From Macrostomum hystrix (Eukaryota > Platyhelminthes > Macrostomidae): DNA of 64,000 nucleotides. The notes beneath the pieces were generated by a model. It had not been told where the DNA came from and searched no databases. It saw only the letters and a list, made by a program, of their open reading frames with translations. Each line of letters starts with the position of its first letter. Positions within the stretch are counted from its first letter, which is position 1. Made by a program: the position numbers and the translations under genes. Below, one piece after another: positions 14,282 through 26,000 of the stretch. The stretch is from assembly GCA_950097015.1 (NCBI GenBank), contig CATNEN010000001.1:12112001-12176000 (forward strand). Reading direction: 5' to 3'.

Positions 14282-16143
14282 TCAGGCGCAGACGCTGGCC
14301 AGGGTCTTGCAGCAGATCGACTTCACCTGATTGCAGTAGTAGCTCCTGGTGGCTGAGTTCGGCGCAGCGGAGATGGTCTGGTAGAAGCTCTGGCACTGCT
14401 CAGCCGGAGCAGCGTCGCCAAAGAAGCAGGCCATGTTGATCACTGGCACCCGAGGGTCTGCCGTGCACTGTCCGTTCCAGTTGCAGCTCTTCTGGCTGCC
14501 GCACGGTGTTCCGACTGGAGCGCGAAGACCGCCGCCAGTGTTGCCGCTCGACGGTGTCGTCTGGCAGTAGATGGAGGCGCAGATCTCCGACGGGTTGTTG
14601 ACCACGTTGTTGCTCACCATGAACTTGCCCATGCTGTTGGGGAAGCTGAGCTTGCACACCTGGTCGAGCGAGAGGCGGGTGCCCTCGAGAACGTCCTCGG
14701 CCAGCTGCGGAACCTGACTACCGTCCGTGCTCTTCAGGCAGTTCGAGGAGCCTGAGGCAATGAAAATCGAAAGGGAAAGAAGGAGACAAGATTGCACTCA
14801 TATGACATCATTGTTGCACATTTTTTGCTTATAAATTTTGCAGATAACTAAACTCACCCAAACTGTTGATGTAGTTTTTGATACTGTTGACTGTGCAGTA
14901 CGAGAATCGGTAGGAGTTGTGCACATCCGCAAGGCTATAGATCTGGGTGGACGGCGACATAAGGTTCTTGGAGCCGGGGTTGCAGCTGTTGCCAGAGCCG
15001 TCGTGGGGCGAGCCCAGATTGTGGCCCAGCTCGTGGGCGGCGGTGCCCCAGCTGTGCAGACCCTGGTCCTCGTTGATGCTGACGCGACGAGCAGTGCAGG
15101 CTCCGCTCACGTAGGCCATGCCGCACACCGAAGAGCTTCCGTCGCCGGTGATGTCCTTCCGAGTGAAGGCCATGAAGTGGTCGCCTGTCTTGCCCGAGAT
15201 GTAGGAAGCCAGGGACGACAGGATTGCGCCTCCATCGAGGGCTGAACAAATGCGTGAGGCGTGAAGGCGTGAATTTGTTGAACACGGCAGGTTTACTTAC
15301 TTTCTGCTTTGATGAGGAATATGATGCACATGAAAACTCACAAGCAGGCATCCAACGGCTGTCGAAGGAGCTCTTTGCGATCGTGATGCCGATGCACTTC
15401 ACGCTGATGGAAGGTGAGCCCATGTTCCTGTAGGAAGTGTCGATTCCGTTCAGGATGTGGGTGTAGTAGTAGTGCAGCTCTGTGAGCGCCTTGGCGTCTC
15501 CGAAGATCGAGCGCATCTGCGACCACACGGTGTCGTCAATCAGCAGGTGGAGCTCGACAACGAACGTAGTCGGAGACCTGTTCGACTGTCGCTTCTTGCG
15601 GCTCTGAATTTCCGGCTGTCCGATGTCAATCTGCTTGGCCATGAGCTCCGGGTTGGCAGTGTTCATGGTGACGCGGTGCTCAGAGTCTCCGATCGGCTCC
15701 AGAAAGTACGAGGTGCCCTCGTGCATCACGTGACCACTGATCCGCCGCTTGCCGTCCGCCTCGCGAACGCTGATCACTGACTTGGAAGCAATGTCTCTGT
15801 AGTGAGCGTGGCTATCGTCGTGCACCTGACTCGACGAGAACGTAGTCGACAGTCCGTTGTCCAGCACCGTCATGGTAATGTTCTCAAAGTCGTCCGTCCT
15901 CGTCAGGGGAATGCGCACCGTCTTTTCATTCGGCAGCTTCACTTCGATCTCCATCGATGACGGATGACGGCCGTCATTGCTGGTTCGGCTGACCAAGACA
16001 GACGCGTTGGCCACCGCTAAGACGCTAAGCAGGAGCACTGCTGCTGTGGACAGTTTCAGGGTACTTGTTCAAGGCTGTCAATGCGATAAAATGATTCATT
16101 AGTCTTGCAAAAGTGCGACTGCTGACTTACCCAGATACTTCAT
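14282..16143 (-). CDS. Secreted M12B metalloprotease MP2
   Basis: Four exons: 16143-16131 (13 nt), 16037-15342, 15241-14858 and 14751-14282; 520 residues. Signal peptide MKYLVLLLSVLAVANA; propeptide ending in R-K-K-R at about 151-154. The zinc site HELGHNLGSPHD begins at about residue 306. The Ala that MP1, MP3 and MP5 have at position four is Gly here. A C-terminal Cys-rich ADAM-like module contains G-L-R-A-P-V-G-T-P-C-G. It differs from MP4 and MP7 by only a few substitutions, for example Lys for Asn before the exon 3 end. Reading past the exon 2 donor gives an open but meaningless tail, so the spliced form is preferred. Confidence 0.94.
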
Positions 16144-16215
16144 TTTGATGAGTTGCTTCCTAAGAGCTCGAAGATTCTTCGTTGAGTGTCTGCTTTGAGC
16201 ACTAGTGCGCAGACA

Positions 16216-16223
16216 CTTTTATA
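16216..16223 (-). promoter_or_regulatory. TATA box of MP2
   Basis: The minus strand reads TATAAAAG ~73 bp upstream of the ATG, within a block shared exactly with MP4 and MP7. Confidence 0.7.
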
Positions 16224-16534
16224 TGCAAAATCTTTCCGGTGTTCGAATGCCTTTTTGTTTGCGATCATGTCTGAACTGCTTTTGAAACACGGTGGACTCC
16301 GGAAATTGATTTTGAAACTGAGAAAATTGCAGTGGTTATTTACCGTTTGGATTTTACTGCTTAGACGTTCTATTTAATTGGCAATAAAGTTTAGAGATGA
16401 ATGGTCTAATTTCGTAAATATACAGGAGGTGACACGCTTTTGAATTTTTTGTGTCATTTTGACCGGCATCGGTCGAAGTTGATAAAAATTCTTTACAAGT
16501 AACAAGTTTGGTAAATTCAGCCCCTTATCTGAAT

Positions 16535-17430
16535 ACTGTCTCCTTCAAACTCTTCTAATCCCTCCCATTCTGCTAAAACTTCAGTCAGTCTTTCCATATC
16601 TCTCCTAAAAACTCTTCTCTCTTCCTGCAGTCTCTAAATTTCTCCAGCCTCTGCCATACTGCTTGCTGATGCTAGCGGTGGCCAAAAACATCCGCCTTGG
16701 GCGTTGCGTTGGCAGTGACACTGGTAGCATTTTTGTCGCGTTTTTGCTATTTCAAATCATGGGATGCTAATTACTAAGATTTAAGCTCCCAAAATGCAGT
16801 TTTTTAGTGAGCCAACTGTAGGTGCTGGTTTTCCAACTGTCTTTGACTTGATTCAGATACAAAGTCTTGGTTATATACGCATTCACTATTCGCATCAGCA
16901 ACAAAACGAGCGACTTTCATGTTTTAGACATCGATGCTAATTGATATAACAAAAGCTTGCAGAGCTTTTCAAACAATTTCGAATTTACGTCGCAAAAATT
17001 CAACCAGATATTTTTACTAGCTTGTGTCTTCACGAACTTATTTTGTCAAGAATTTGCACTGACCAAACATTTCAAGTGCAAATTTTCATGATTTCAGCAG
17101 ACAGTTTTATTAAAAAATCGAATGAACAAAGAAATTCTAAAAAAACTTGCTCCATGCGTGCGGAAATTAGGCACCACACTGGAGCCACGCAACTTGCCCA
17201 AGGAGAGATCGTTCTTTCTTAAAGCATGTTGATAGCAAAAGTTGCAGCCAACAGGAAGACAAATTCAGCTGCGGCAGATGTTTCATTTAGACTCTTTCAC
17301 ATCCCAGATATTAATTTCCACAACTCGACCGGATGCTCAGAAGTCTATTTTACCGGCGGCGTCTGGCTTGCTCTACCCAGGTAACTGATCCTGCGATACG
17401 AATTTGCTTTCTGAGTGCAAGGCACATACA
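16535..17430. other. Centre of the inverted duplication, left spacer
   Basis: Non-palindromic spacer upstream of MP3. The short phrase gctagcggtggcca at about 16672 resembles the signal-peptide region of the MP genes and may be a fossil. No gene is called. Confidence 0.45.
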
Positions 17431-19291
17431 ATGCGTCAGATTCGTGAGTTCCTTTCTAAAACTGAAGCTTTTTACGAGCCTCGTAATTTGCACTGTCTTT
17501 CTTTACCTTAAATCACCTGGAATGTCAAACAGCATGTTCGCATTCCAATTTCAGTCCTGCTTCTGCTGACTGTGGCCGTGGCTCAGGCCTCGGTCTCGGT
17601 GACCCGAACCAGCAGCACTGAGATGCACCCGTCGGCAATGGAGCTCGAGGTCCAGCTGCCAGACTCAAACAAGAAGATCCGCATCCCGCTGACAAAGATC
17701 GACGACTTTGAGAACATTCCAGTGACTGTGGCCGAGAACGGAGTCTCGAGGACCTTCTCGTCTCACCAGATTCACCACGCGAGTCACGCTCACTACAGAG
17801 ACGTCGAGACCAAGTCCGTGATCAGCGTCCGTCACGTAAACGGCCAGAGGCGCATCAGTGGTCACGTGATGCACGAGGGAACCTCGTACTTCCTCGAGCC
17901 TCTCGGAGAGTCCGCCCACAGCGTCACCAAGAAGTTCCAGGACTTAGAAGCGATGGCCAAGAAGCTCAGCATCGACAGGGAGATCGAGACTCGGAGGAAG
18001 AGACAGACGAATGACGACTGGACAACTTATAAAATAGAACTCTACCTTCTTTTGGACAGCAGAGTGTGGGATGAATTCAAGCAGGTCTACAGCACCGACT
18101 CGGCTGCCCTGACAGAGCTGCACTTTTACTACACCCACATCCTGAACGGAATCGACACTGCCTATAGGAACATCGGCACACCGTCCATCAGCGTGCGGTG
18201 TATCGGCATGACCATCTCGAAGACCCTTGTAGACGACACATGGATGGCGGGTGAAGGTGTGATTTGTCATGCAATTAGTAATTTCGGTGTCATTATTTAC
18301 TTGGGAAAGAAAATTATCTTACTTGAGTTCGCTGATTGCATTAAATATATATTTTCAGACACTGAGGGCAGCAATATCTTGACTGCTATGACCAGGTACA
18401 TCGTTGGCAAGACTGCCGATCACTTCATGGCCTTCACTCGCATGGACATAAGTGGCAGCGGGAGCTTCTCAGTTTGCGGCATGGCCTACGTTGGCGGTGT
18501 CTGCAAGAGCACAAAAGTCAGCATCAACGAGGACCAGGGGCTGCACAGCTGGGGCACCGCCGCTCACGAGCTGGCTCACAACCTGGGCTCTCGTCACGAT
18601 GGCAGCAACAACCTATGCAGCTCGACAAGCAAGTACCTGATGTCTCCAGTTGGTGGAATCTACAGTCTGGCAGACGTGGCCAACTCCTACCGTTTCTCTT
18701 CCTGCTCCGTGTCCTACATATCTCAGAACCTGAACACTCTTGGTAAACTGCACTTTTATATCGGGGGGTTTTAAAGATGTGGAAAATAATTGAAGCCAAA
18801 TTTATAAATGACGCATTCTAGGTTCTTCAAACTGCATGACAAGCGACCAGGGTAGTCGCCTCATGGACCTGACAACCAGAATTAAAGCGGGCATCCGCAT
18901 GACGCTGGACCAGGTCTGCAAACTCGCAATGCCCAACAGCCCCGGAAAGCTATTCGTCAGCTCTGAATTTTACTCCAATCCAGCTCTGATATGTGCGAAG
19001 ATCCTCTGCACCGTTTCCGCAGGCTCAGGCACCACCTCCAGCGGACTGCGCGCTCCTGTTGGCACGCCGTGCGGCAGCCAGAAGAGCTGCGACTGGAACG
19101 GTCAGTGCACAGCTGACTCTCAGGTGCCAGTGATTGACATGTCCTGCTTCTTTGGTGACAAGGCTTCGGCAGAGCAGTGCCAGAGCTTTTACGAGACCAT
19201 TGCCGCCGCGCCAACTGCGTCCATCAGGCAGAACTACTGTGGCCAGGTTTTTTCTGCGTGTTGCAAGACCCTGGCACCGCTGTGTTCCTGA
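17431..19291 (+). CDS. Secreted M12B metalloprotease MP3
   Basis: Lies at the centre of the inverted duplication and has no full partner there. Exons: 17431-17443 (13 nt), 17555-18250, 18359-18742 and 18822-19291; 520 residues. The first exon was found by requiring the same 13-nt length as in the paralogues; it encodes M-R-Q-I and completes a signal peptide (LLLLLTVAVAQA). The propeptide ends in R-R-K-R at about 151-154. Zinc site HELAHNLGSRHD; Met-turn candidate K-Y-L-M-S-P; C-terminal Cys-rich ADAM-like module. Intron 2 is 108 nt (36 codons) with no in-frame stop, so retaining it would keep the frame but insert 36 hydrophobic residues in the catalytic domain. Closest relative of pseudogene MP8. 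Confidence 0.94.
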
Positions 19292-19357
19292 GCCGCATAA
19301 GCAATGGACTTAAGCTTTGGAGTAGTCTTTTGAGATCTGGTCAGATTATATAAAGCG

Positions 19358-19363
19358 AATAAA
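19358..19363 (+). terminator. Polyadenylation signal of MP3
   Basis: AATAAA 67 bases after the MP3 stop codon. Confidence 0.7.
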
Positions 19364-19512
19364 ACTGGTGGATCTTCTTCCCGTCTTCCTGGAATTGGTT
19401 TTCATATTCAATACATATAGCGTTCGTTTTTGCTTTTTTATTTGGATCAAAGGAAACGGAGCTCACAAGCGTACTCAACTACCTCTATTAAGCCCACTTT
19501 TGTATTGGCTTT

Positions 19513-19775
19513 TGCTAGGGGGTTGTAGCCTAATGATTGAGGCATCTGACAAGGATTTGATTCCCGACTTTATTGAAAAAGTTTGTCCTTCAGCAAGACA
19601 CAACTCTAAATGGCTTCATTTTATCGAGTTATTAAATGCAGGTACTATAGCTTTAGCTTGGAGGTAAATAATTGTGGTAGTGGTGTCCCCCCAGTCCATG
19701 GACTGAACAGCTGTTTGCAGCCTTCAGATGCGCTGCGCATTAGCTGCGGCTGTGCTGTCTGCTGCTCAATATCAG
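19513..19775 (+). mobile_element. tRNA-derived SINE, diverged copy
   Basis: Begins with tRNA-like A-box and B-box traces (gtagcctaatgattgagg; gatttgattcccgac). It then carries the family body (agtccatggactgaacagct, gcctgcag-type phrases and the tail gcggctgtgctgtctgctgc). The same parts occur in the same order in reverse complement at 30718-30995. Confidence 0.75.
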
Positions 19776-20205
19776 TGAGATCGAATTCGAAAATTTTATA
19801 AATTAATCCTCTACTAAGAAAAGTAATGGAAAATAAACTGTGTTTTACAATTGAGCCAATAAAATTAGTAAGAGAATGCATTTATTTCTTAATGGCTAAT
19901 AATTCATGTGGGTTTTATCTGAGCAATCAAAAAGTTTCCTTAACGTTAACAGCAACTATTGACAGAAGTCGAATGATTGTAGAAAAAAATATGAAAATAG
20001 ACTTAAACGGAGGGCTATCAAATGTCTAAAGTTTATTTCTGAACATCGTTTGTTGCCTTGGCTAGAAATACATTCTGCACCACATAAGGCCCAACTAGGG
20101 CAGATGTAATCAATTATTACATAAGATATTTTTTCAAAGTTTTAGCGAAATCCGTAAAGATTGCAAGCACCTGGTCAGCAATTTCTTATGAAGAATGAAG
20201 TCTTC
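19776..20205 (+). repeat. Flank shared with the region upstream of MP7
   Basis: AT-rich DNA homologous in direct orientation to about 37540-37930 (shared phrases gcaatcaaaaagtttcctta and caactagggcaggtgtaatc type). Identity is clearly lower than in the gene that follows. Confidence 0.7.
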
Positions 20206-20516
20206 ATTCAGATAAGGGGCTGAACTTACCAATCTTGTTACTTGTAAAGAATTTTTATCAACTTCGACCGATGCCCGTCAAAATGACACAAAAAATTCAA
20301 AAGCGTGACACCTCCTGTATATTTACGAAATTAGACCATTCATCTCTAAACTTTATTGCCAATTAAATAGAACGTCTAAGCAGTAAAATCCAAACGGTAA
20401 ATAACCACTGAAATTTTCTCAGTTTCAAAATCAATTTCCGGAGTCCACCGTGTTTCAAAAGCAGTTCAGACATGATCGCAAACAAAAAGGCATTCGAACA
20501 CCGGAAAGATTTTGCA

Positions 20517-20524
20517 TATAAAAG
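20517..20524 (+). promoter_or_regulatory. TATA box of MP4
   Basis: TATAAAAG ~73 bp upstream of the ATG; identical context at MP2 and MP7. Confidence 0.7.
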
Positions 20525-20596
20525 TGTCTGCGCACTAGTGCTCAAAGCAGACACTCAACGAAGAATCTTCGAGCTCTTAGGAAGCAACTCATCAAA

Positions 20597-22447
20597 ATGA
20601 AGTATCTGGGTAAGTCAGCAGTCGCACTTTTGCAAGACTCTAATGAATCATTTTATCGCATTGACAGCCTTGAACAAGTACCCTGAAACTGTCCACAGCA
20701 GCAGTGCTCCTGCTTAGCGTCTTAGCGGTGGCCAACGCGTCTGTCTTGGTCAGCCGAACCAGCAATGACGGCCGTCATCCGTCATCGATGGAGATCGAAG
20801 TGAAGCTGCCGAATGAAAAGACGGTGCGCATTCCCCTGACGAGGACGGACGACTTTGAGAACATTACCATGACGGTGCTGGACAACGGACTGTCGACTAC
20901 GTTCTCGTCGAGTCAGGTGCACGACGATAGCCACGCTCACTACAGAGACATTGCTTCCAAGTCAGTGATCAGCGTTCGCGAGGCGGACGGCAAGCGGCGG
21001 ATCAGTGGTCACGTGATGCACGAGGGCACCTCGTACTTTCTGGAGCCGATCGGAGACTCTGAGCACCGTGTCACCATGAACACTGCCAACCCGGAGCTCA
21101 TGGCCAAGCAGATTGACATCGGACAGCCGGAAATTCAGAGCCGCAAGAAGCGACAGTCGAACAGGTCTCCGACTACGTTCGTTGTCGAGCTCCACCTGCT
21201 GATTGACGACACCGTGTGGTCGCAGATGCGCTCGATCTTCGGAGACGCCAAGGCGCTCACAGAGTTGCACTACTACTACACCCACATCCTGAACGGAATC
21301 GACACTTCCTACAGGAACATGGGCTCACCTTCCATCAGCGTGAAGTGCATCGGCATCACGATCGCAAAGAGCTCCTTCGACAGCCGTTGGATGCCTGCTT
21401 GTGAGTTTTCATGACGTCATCATATTCCTATTCATCATATTCCTCATCAAAACAGAAAGTAAGTAAACCTGCCGTGTTCAACAAATTCACGCCTTCACGC
21501 CTCACGCATTTGTTCAGCCCTCGATGGAGGCGCTATCCTGTCGTCCCTGGCTTCCTACATCTCGGGCAAGACCGGCGACCACTTCATGGCCTTCACTCGG
21601 AAGGACATCACCGGCGACGGAAGCTCTTCGGTGTGCGGCATGGCCTACGTGAGCGGAGCCTGCACTGCTCGTCGCGTCAGCATCAACGAGGACCAGGGTC
21701 TGCACAGCTGGGGCACCGCCGCCCACGAGCTGGGCCACAATCTGGGCTCGCCCCACGACGGCTCTGGCAACAGCTGCAACCCCGGCTCCAAGAACCTTAT
21801 GTCGCCGTCCACCCAGATCTATAGCCTTGCGGATGTGCACAACTCCTACCGATTCTCGTACTGCACAGTCAACAGCATCAACAACTACATCAACAGTTTG
21901 GGTGAGTTTAGTTATATGAGTGCAATCTTGTCTCCTTATCTCCAATCTTATTTCCCTTTCGATTTTCATTGCCTCAGGCTCCTCGAACTGCCTGAAGAGC
22001 ACGGACGGTAGTCAGGTTCCGCAGCTGGCCGAGGACGTTCTCGAGGGCACCCGCCTCTCGCTCGACCAGGTGTGCAAGCTCAGCTTCCCCAACAGCATGG
22101 GCAAGTTCATGGTGAGCAACAACGTGGTCAACAACCCGTCGGAGATCTGCGCCTCCATCTACTGCCAGACGACACCGTCGAGCGGCAACACTGGCGGCGG
22201 TCTTCGCGCTCCAGTCGGAACACCGTGCGGCAGCCAGAAGAGCTGCAACTGGAACGGACAGTGCACGGCAGACCCTCGGGTGCCAGTGATCAACATGGCC
22301 TGCTTCTTTGGCGACGCTGCTCCGGCTGAGCAGTGCCAGAGCTTCTACCAGACCATCTCCGCTGCGCCGAACTCAGCCACCAGGAGCTACTACTGCAATC
22401 AGGTGAAGTCGATCTGCTGCAAGACCCTGGCCAGCGTCTGCGCCTGA
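20597..22447 (+). CDS. Secreted M12B metalloprotease MP4
   Basis: Exons: 20597-20609 (13 nt), 20705-21400, 21518-21901 and 21978-22447; 520 residues. Signal peptide, propeptide with R-K-K-R at about 151-154, catalytic domain with HELGHNLGSPHD at about 306-317, and a C-terminal Cys-rich ADAM-like module ending in C-C-K-T-L-A-S-V-C-A. Almost identical to MP2 and MP7: the differences seen from MP7 in exon 2 (for example gtg/gcg, gtt/ctt type third-base changes) are silent. Intron 2 carries a short insertion (a duplicated tcatcatattcct) absent from MP2 and MP7. Confidence 0.95.
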
Positions 22448-22669
22448 GCAGTTTCGGCCGCGCTGCGTAGATCAGCAATGGACTGACATGTCTGTGACCA
22501 ACTGCTGATTGAAATATATTGACAAAATGTTCACCTGAGAACTGATTTTCGGGTATATGACTGTACGATAAGTTCGGAGTTTTCTTTTTTATTGAAAGAT
22601 CTTGCAAGTGCCATATCTTTAGCTGGTAAGGTTACTCAGACTACCGGACTGTTTAAATGATAAACAGAT

Positions 22670-22753
22670 ACTCCCAGGCTGGAAATCGATCGGGATTGAC
22701 TATACGACTTGTACTCTTGTTGTCAATCTCTGAAATACTCAAACTAATATTTG
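22670..22753. other. Short spacer before the Ty3/gypsy element
   Basis: Single-copy sequence that ends in the target duplication ATTTG (22749-22753). Confidence 0.6.
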
Positions 22754-23007
22754 TGTTGTATCGTGACTTGACTTGAAGTGCGCAGTGTGGGGCTGCACCC
22801 CAATTGTTATTGGTGCTGAGTTTAGGACTGCTTGCTCTCTCCCCGCCTGCTCTGTCTGTCAATGTACGCTTATGCCTAACCGTCTAATCCATTAGCTGAT
22901 GCTTTACTCGTATCTGCATGTACATCTATGTGCAATGCCAACTATAATAAATAACAACCTCTCGCCCATTTGCGGCTCAAGTTTGGCTAGCCAGCCACGA
23001 CACGACA
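22754..23007 (+). repeat. Left LTR
   Basis: 254 bp, TGTTGTATCG...CACGACA; same sequence as the right LTR. It contains an AATAAA (ataataaataac) that could serve as polyadenylation signal. Confidence 0.95.
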
Positions 23008-26000
23008 ATGGCATCGCAAGCAGCCAGTGAATTACCTCTCAATGACCCAGCCATGGCTGAGGCCTGGCTGCAAAGTTTTGAAGCACTGTGCAGGCACAAA
23101 AAACTGCAAGATACAAACGAAGAGAAGCAGGTGACAGACCTCTTCCTTGCTCGAGCAGGAATCAATGCAGTCCGATCCGTCTCTATCATGGCAAAGCCGA
23201 AAAACATTGAGGACATGACCTTCAAGGACATCAAGAAAATGATCATCGGGCGACTCCAGCCCAAAAAGAAACTGGTGATTGCAGAGCGCACAAGGTTCAT
23301 GTCCCAGCGGCAGCTGTCAACAGAGTCGGCCCAGCAGTTCGCGGAGCGCTTGAGAGACGCGGCAAAGCACTGTGAGTTTGACAAGCTCAACGAACAAGGC
23401 TGCAAACAGTCAGCCGAGGATGACTTGATCCAAACACTGCTAATCAGCGGCTTGTGCGACCGCAGCCAGCGGACCAAAACACTTGAGCACATTCAGAGCT
23501 CTGAGAATCCAGTGACTCTGGACACGTGTCTGCAGTACATCCAGCAGTTAGAGCTCATCCAGAGCTACAGCTCAAGCGACCGATCTGCTGAAGCCCGAGA
23601 GCCTAGCAGAAGCTCCGAGATGGCTGAGAGTTCGACACCAGTTGCCAGCATCGACAGGAACCGCAATAGCGGTGCTCAGTGCAGGTCGTGTGGTCTGCAA
23701 CACCAGCCAGGCAAATGCCCTGCATTCGGGAAGACTTGTAACAAATGCCACCGCAGGAACCACTTCGCTGCAGTCTGCAGGAGCAGCGCCAAGTCCAAGT
23801 CGGTTGCACCTGCCCATGAAATCGACACGAGCGAGTGTGAGCAGGCAGGCATCTACACCATCGTCGGCAACGAGAGCGGCAGCGGCAGCATAAAAACTGT
23901 GCTCATTGAAGGCAAGCCGTTCAAAATGCAGCTCGACTCTGGATCCGGTGCGAGCATCATTCCGATAAACTTCTGGAGGAGCCTCGGTGAGCCCAAGCTA
24001 CGAAAGTCCAAGCTGAGACTGCGACAATTTGACGGAACGGTCATCAGAACTAGAGGATGCTTCACGGCGCTCATCGAAGTCGGGAGACAAATCGCCTGTG
24101 CGGACGTGACGGTCACTGAATGCACAAAGGAGCACGGCCTCATCGGAACAGACGTGCTGGACTTCAAGCTGGACACAGCGACTGTCAATCAAGTGGAGCG
24201 CAGCAGCGAACCGCTAGGCAAGCTCAAAGGTTTCCGTGCTCGGGTCCTGCTCAGGGAGAACGCTCAGCCCAGCTTCTTCGATGCCCGGCCGCTCCCGATT
24301 CATCTCAAGCCGCTGGTGGTGGCTAAGCTGCGGACGATGATCGACGCCGGGATCCTCGAGCCTGTGCCGCCAGGCGGCAGCAGTTGGGCATCGCCCATTG
24401 TGGTGGTGCGCAAGGCCGACGGAGACCTGAGAATCTGCTCCGACTACAAGGTCGGGGTGAACCCGAAGATCTGCTCTGACGCCTACCCACTGCCCAACAT
24501 CGAGCAAGCCTTCAGTGCCCTGGCAGGTATGAAGCACTTCGCAATTGTAGACTTAACAAATGCCTACAACCAGATTGAGCTAGACGAGGCCTCCAGAGAA
24601 ATACTCACCATCAACACGCCCCTAGGCCTGCTCAGATGGACGCGCATGCCATTCGGGGTGAAGACGGCCAGTGCGCAGTTCCAGGCTGCCATGGAGGCAA
24701 CGGTCGGCGGTGCGGTCAGCAACCTGGTGATCTACCAAGACGACATGTGCGTTGGCGCCACCACAGCGGACGAATTGGACAGCAAAGTCCGGGACCTGCT
24801 GAGAGCGCTTTCTGATGCCGGCATGTCGATCAACGAAAAAAAATGCGTTTTCCGCAGCACGGAAATCAGTTTCCTTGGCTACCGCATCGCGGCTGACGGC
24901 GTGCGCCCTGATCGGAAGCTGGTGGAGAAAATCCTCGGCGTGAGCACCCCGGCGAGCAAAAAGGAACTCGAATCGTTTCTAGGAATGACGGTGTACTACT
25001 CGCGCTACATCAAGTCCTACTCGGAGAAGACCGAGCCGCTGACCGAGCTGCGGAGCAAGAAAGTCGCGTTCCATTGGGGACCTCGGCAGCAGAAAGCGTT
25101 TGACGAGCTCAAGCAGGCGCTTGCAGCTTCCCCAGTGGTCCGAATCTTCGATGCAAGAAAGCGCACAACTCTGACTACTGACGCCAGCGAGAAGGCCATA
25201 GCAGCAATCCTCTCTCAGGACGAGCACCCAGTGATGTACCTGTCAAGACGGCTGACACCGGCTGAGAGAAATTACTCGAATATCGAGCGAGAGGCCCTGG
25301 CTGTGGTGTGGGCCACTCAGAGAGCCAGACACTTTCTTCTCGGCAGCAAGTTTGTGCTCCAGTGCGATCATCAACCATTGGAGTTCATTTTTAGTCCGTC
25401 TCGGGAGCTTCCAAAGGTCACATCGGCTAGAATCATGCGCTGGGCGTTGCAGCTGTCGGCCTTCGACTACGAAATCTCGTACATCAAGGGCAGCTGCATC
25501 CCGCATGTCGACGCGCTGTCTCGAATTGAATTCAAGGAGGAAGGCGATGGAGACGACTGCCAGGAAAGTTTCGTTCACTGGACAGAGACGGAGGTGCTCA
25601 AGCTGGAGCAGATCAGAGACGCCACTGACAATGACCCGGTGCTCGCCAGCGTCAAGCGCAGGATCCGCAGCAATGCGTGGAACAACTGCTCGGCAGCGGA
25701 GCGACCGTATAAAGCCGTCCGCCAGCAGCTCTCAGTGGAGAATGGCGTCGTCTGCCTGAGAGACCTGGTGGTCCCGCCTAGCCGGCTGCGGCAAGACGTG
25801 CTGCGAGCGGCTCACGGCGACTCGCACGGCGGTGCCCTAGCGACAAGAAATCGACTCAAGCTGGAAGCCTGGTGGCCGGGTCACTGCGAGGACGTCGAAA
25901 ACTTCGTCAAGCAATGCCAGCGATGCGCGGAGATCCGTCCAATGCCTGCCAGAACGTGCCACACCTGGCCGGCGGAAAATGGTCCCTGGAGACGCGTGCA

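Larger units (their letters stand above)
14061..16534 (-). repeat. Inverted duplication unit B, left arm (contains MP2)
   Basis: A ~2.47-kb arm, nearly identical to the reverse complement of 20206-22669. The match starts near atctgttcatcatttaaac (14061) and ends near ccccttatctgaat (16534). It covers promoter, exons, introns and 3' UTR. Confidence 0.93.
20206..22669 (+). repeat. Inverted duplication unit B, right arm (contains MP4)
   Basis: Mirror image of 14061-16534, with near-identity through promoter, exons, introns and 3' UTR. Confidence 0.93.

Noticed and set aside
14935-16038. Continuous 367-codon frame through exon 2 and intron 2 of MP2
   Set aside because: After the exon 2 donor the frame leaves the protease family; splicing at 15342 to 15241 restores the conserved catalytic domain. 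Same reasoning for 38232-39335.
20597-22447. Calling the MP genes venom-type toxins
   Set aside because: The M12B fold is shared with venom metalloproteases, but the C-terminal module and conserved furin site fit ordinary secreted ADAM-like proteases; nothing in the sequence shows a toxin role.
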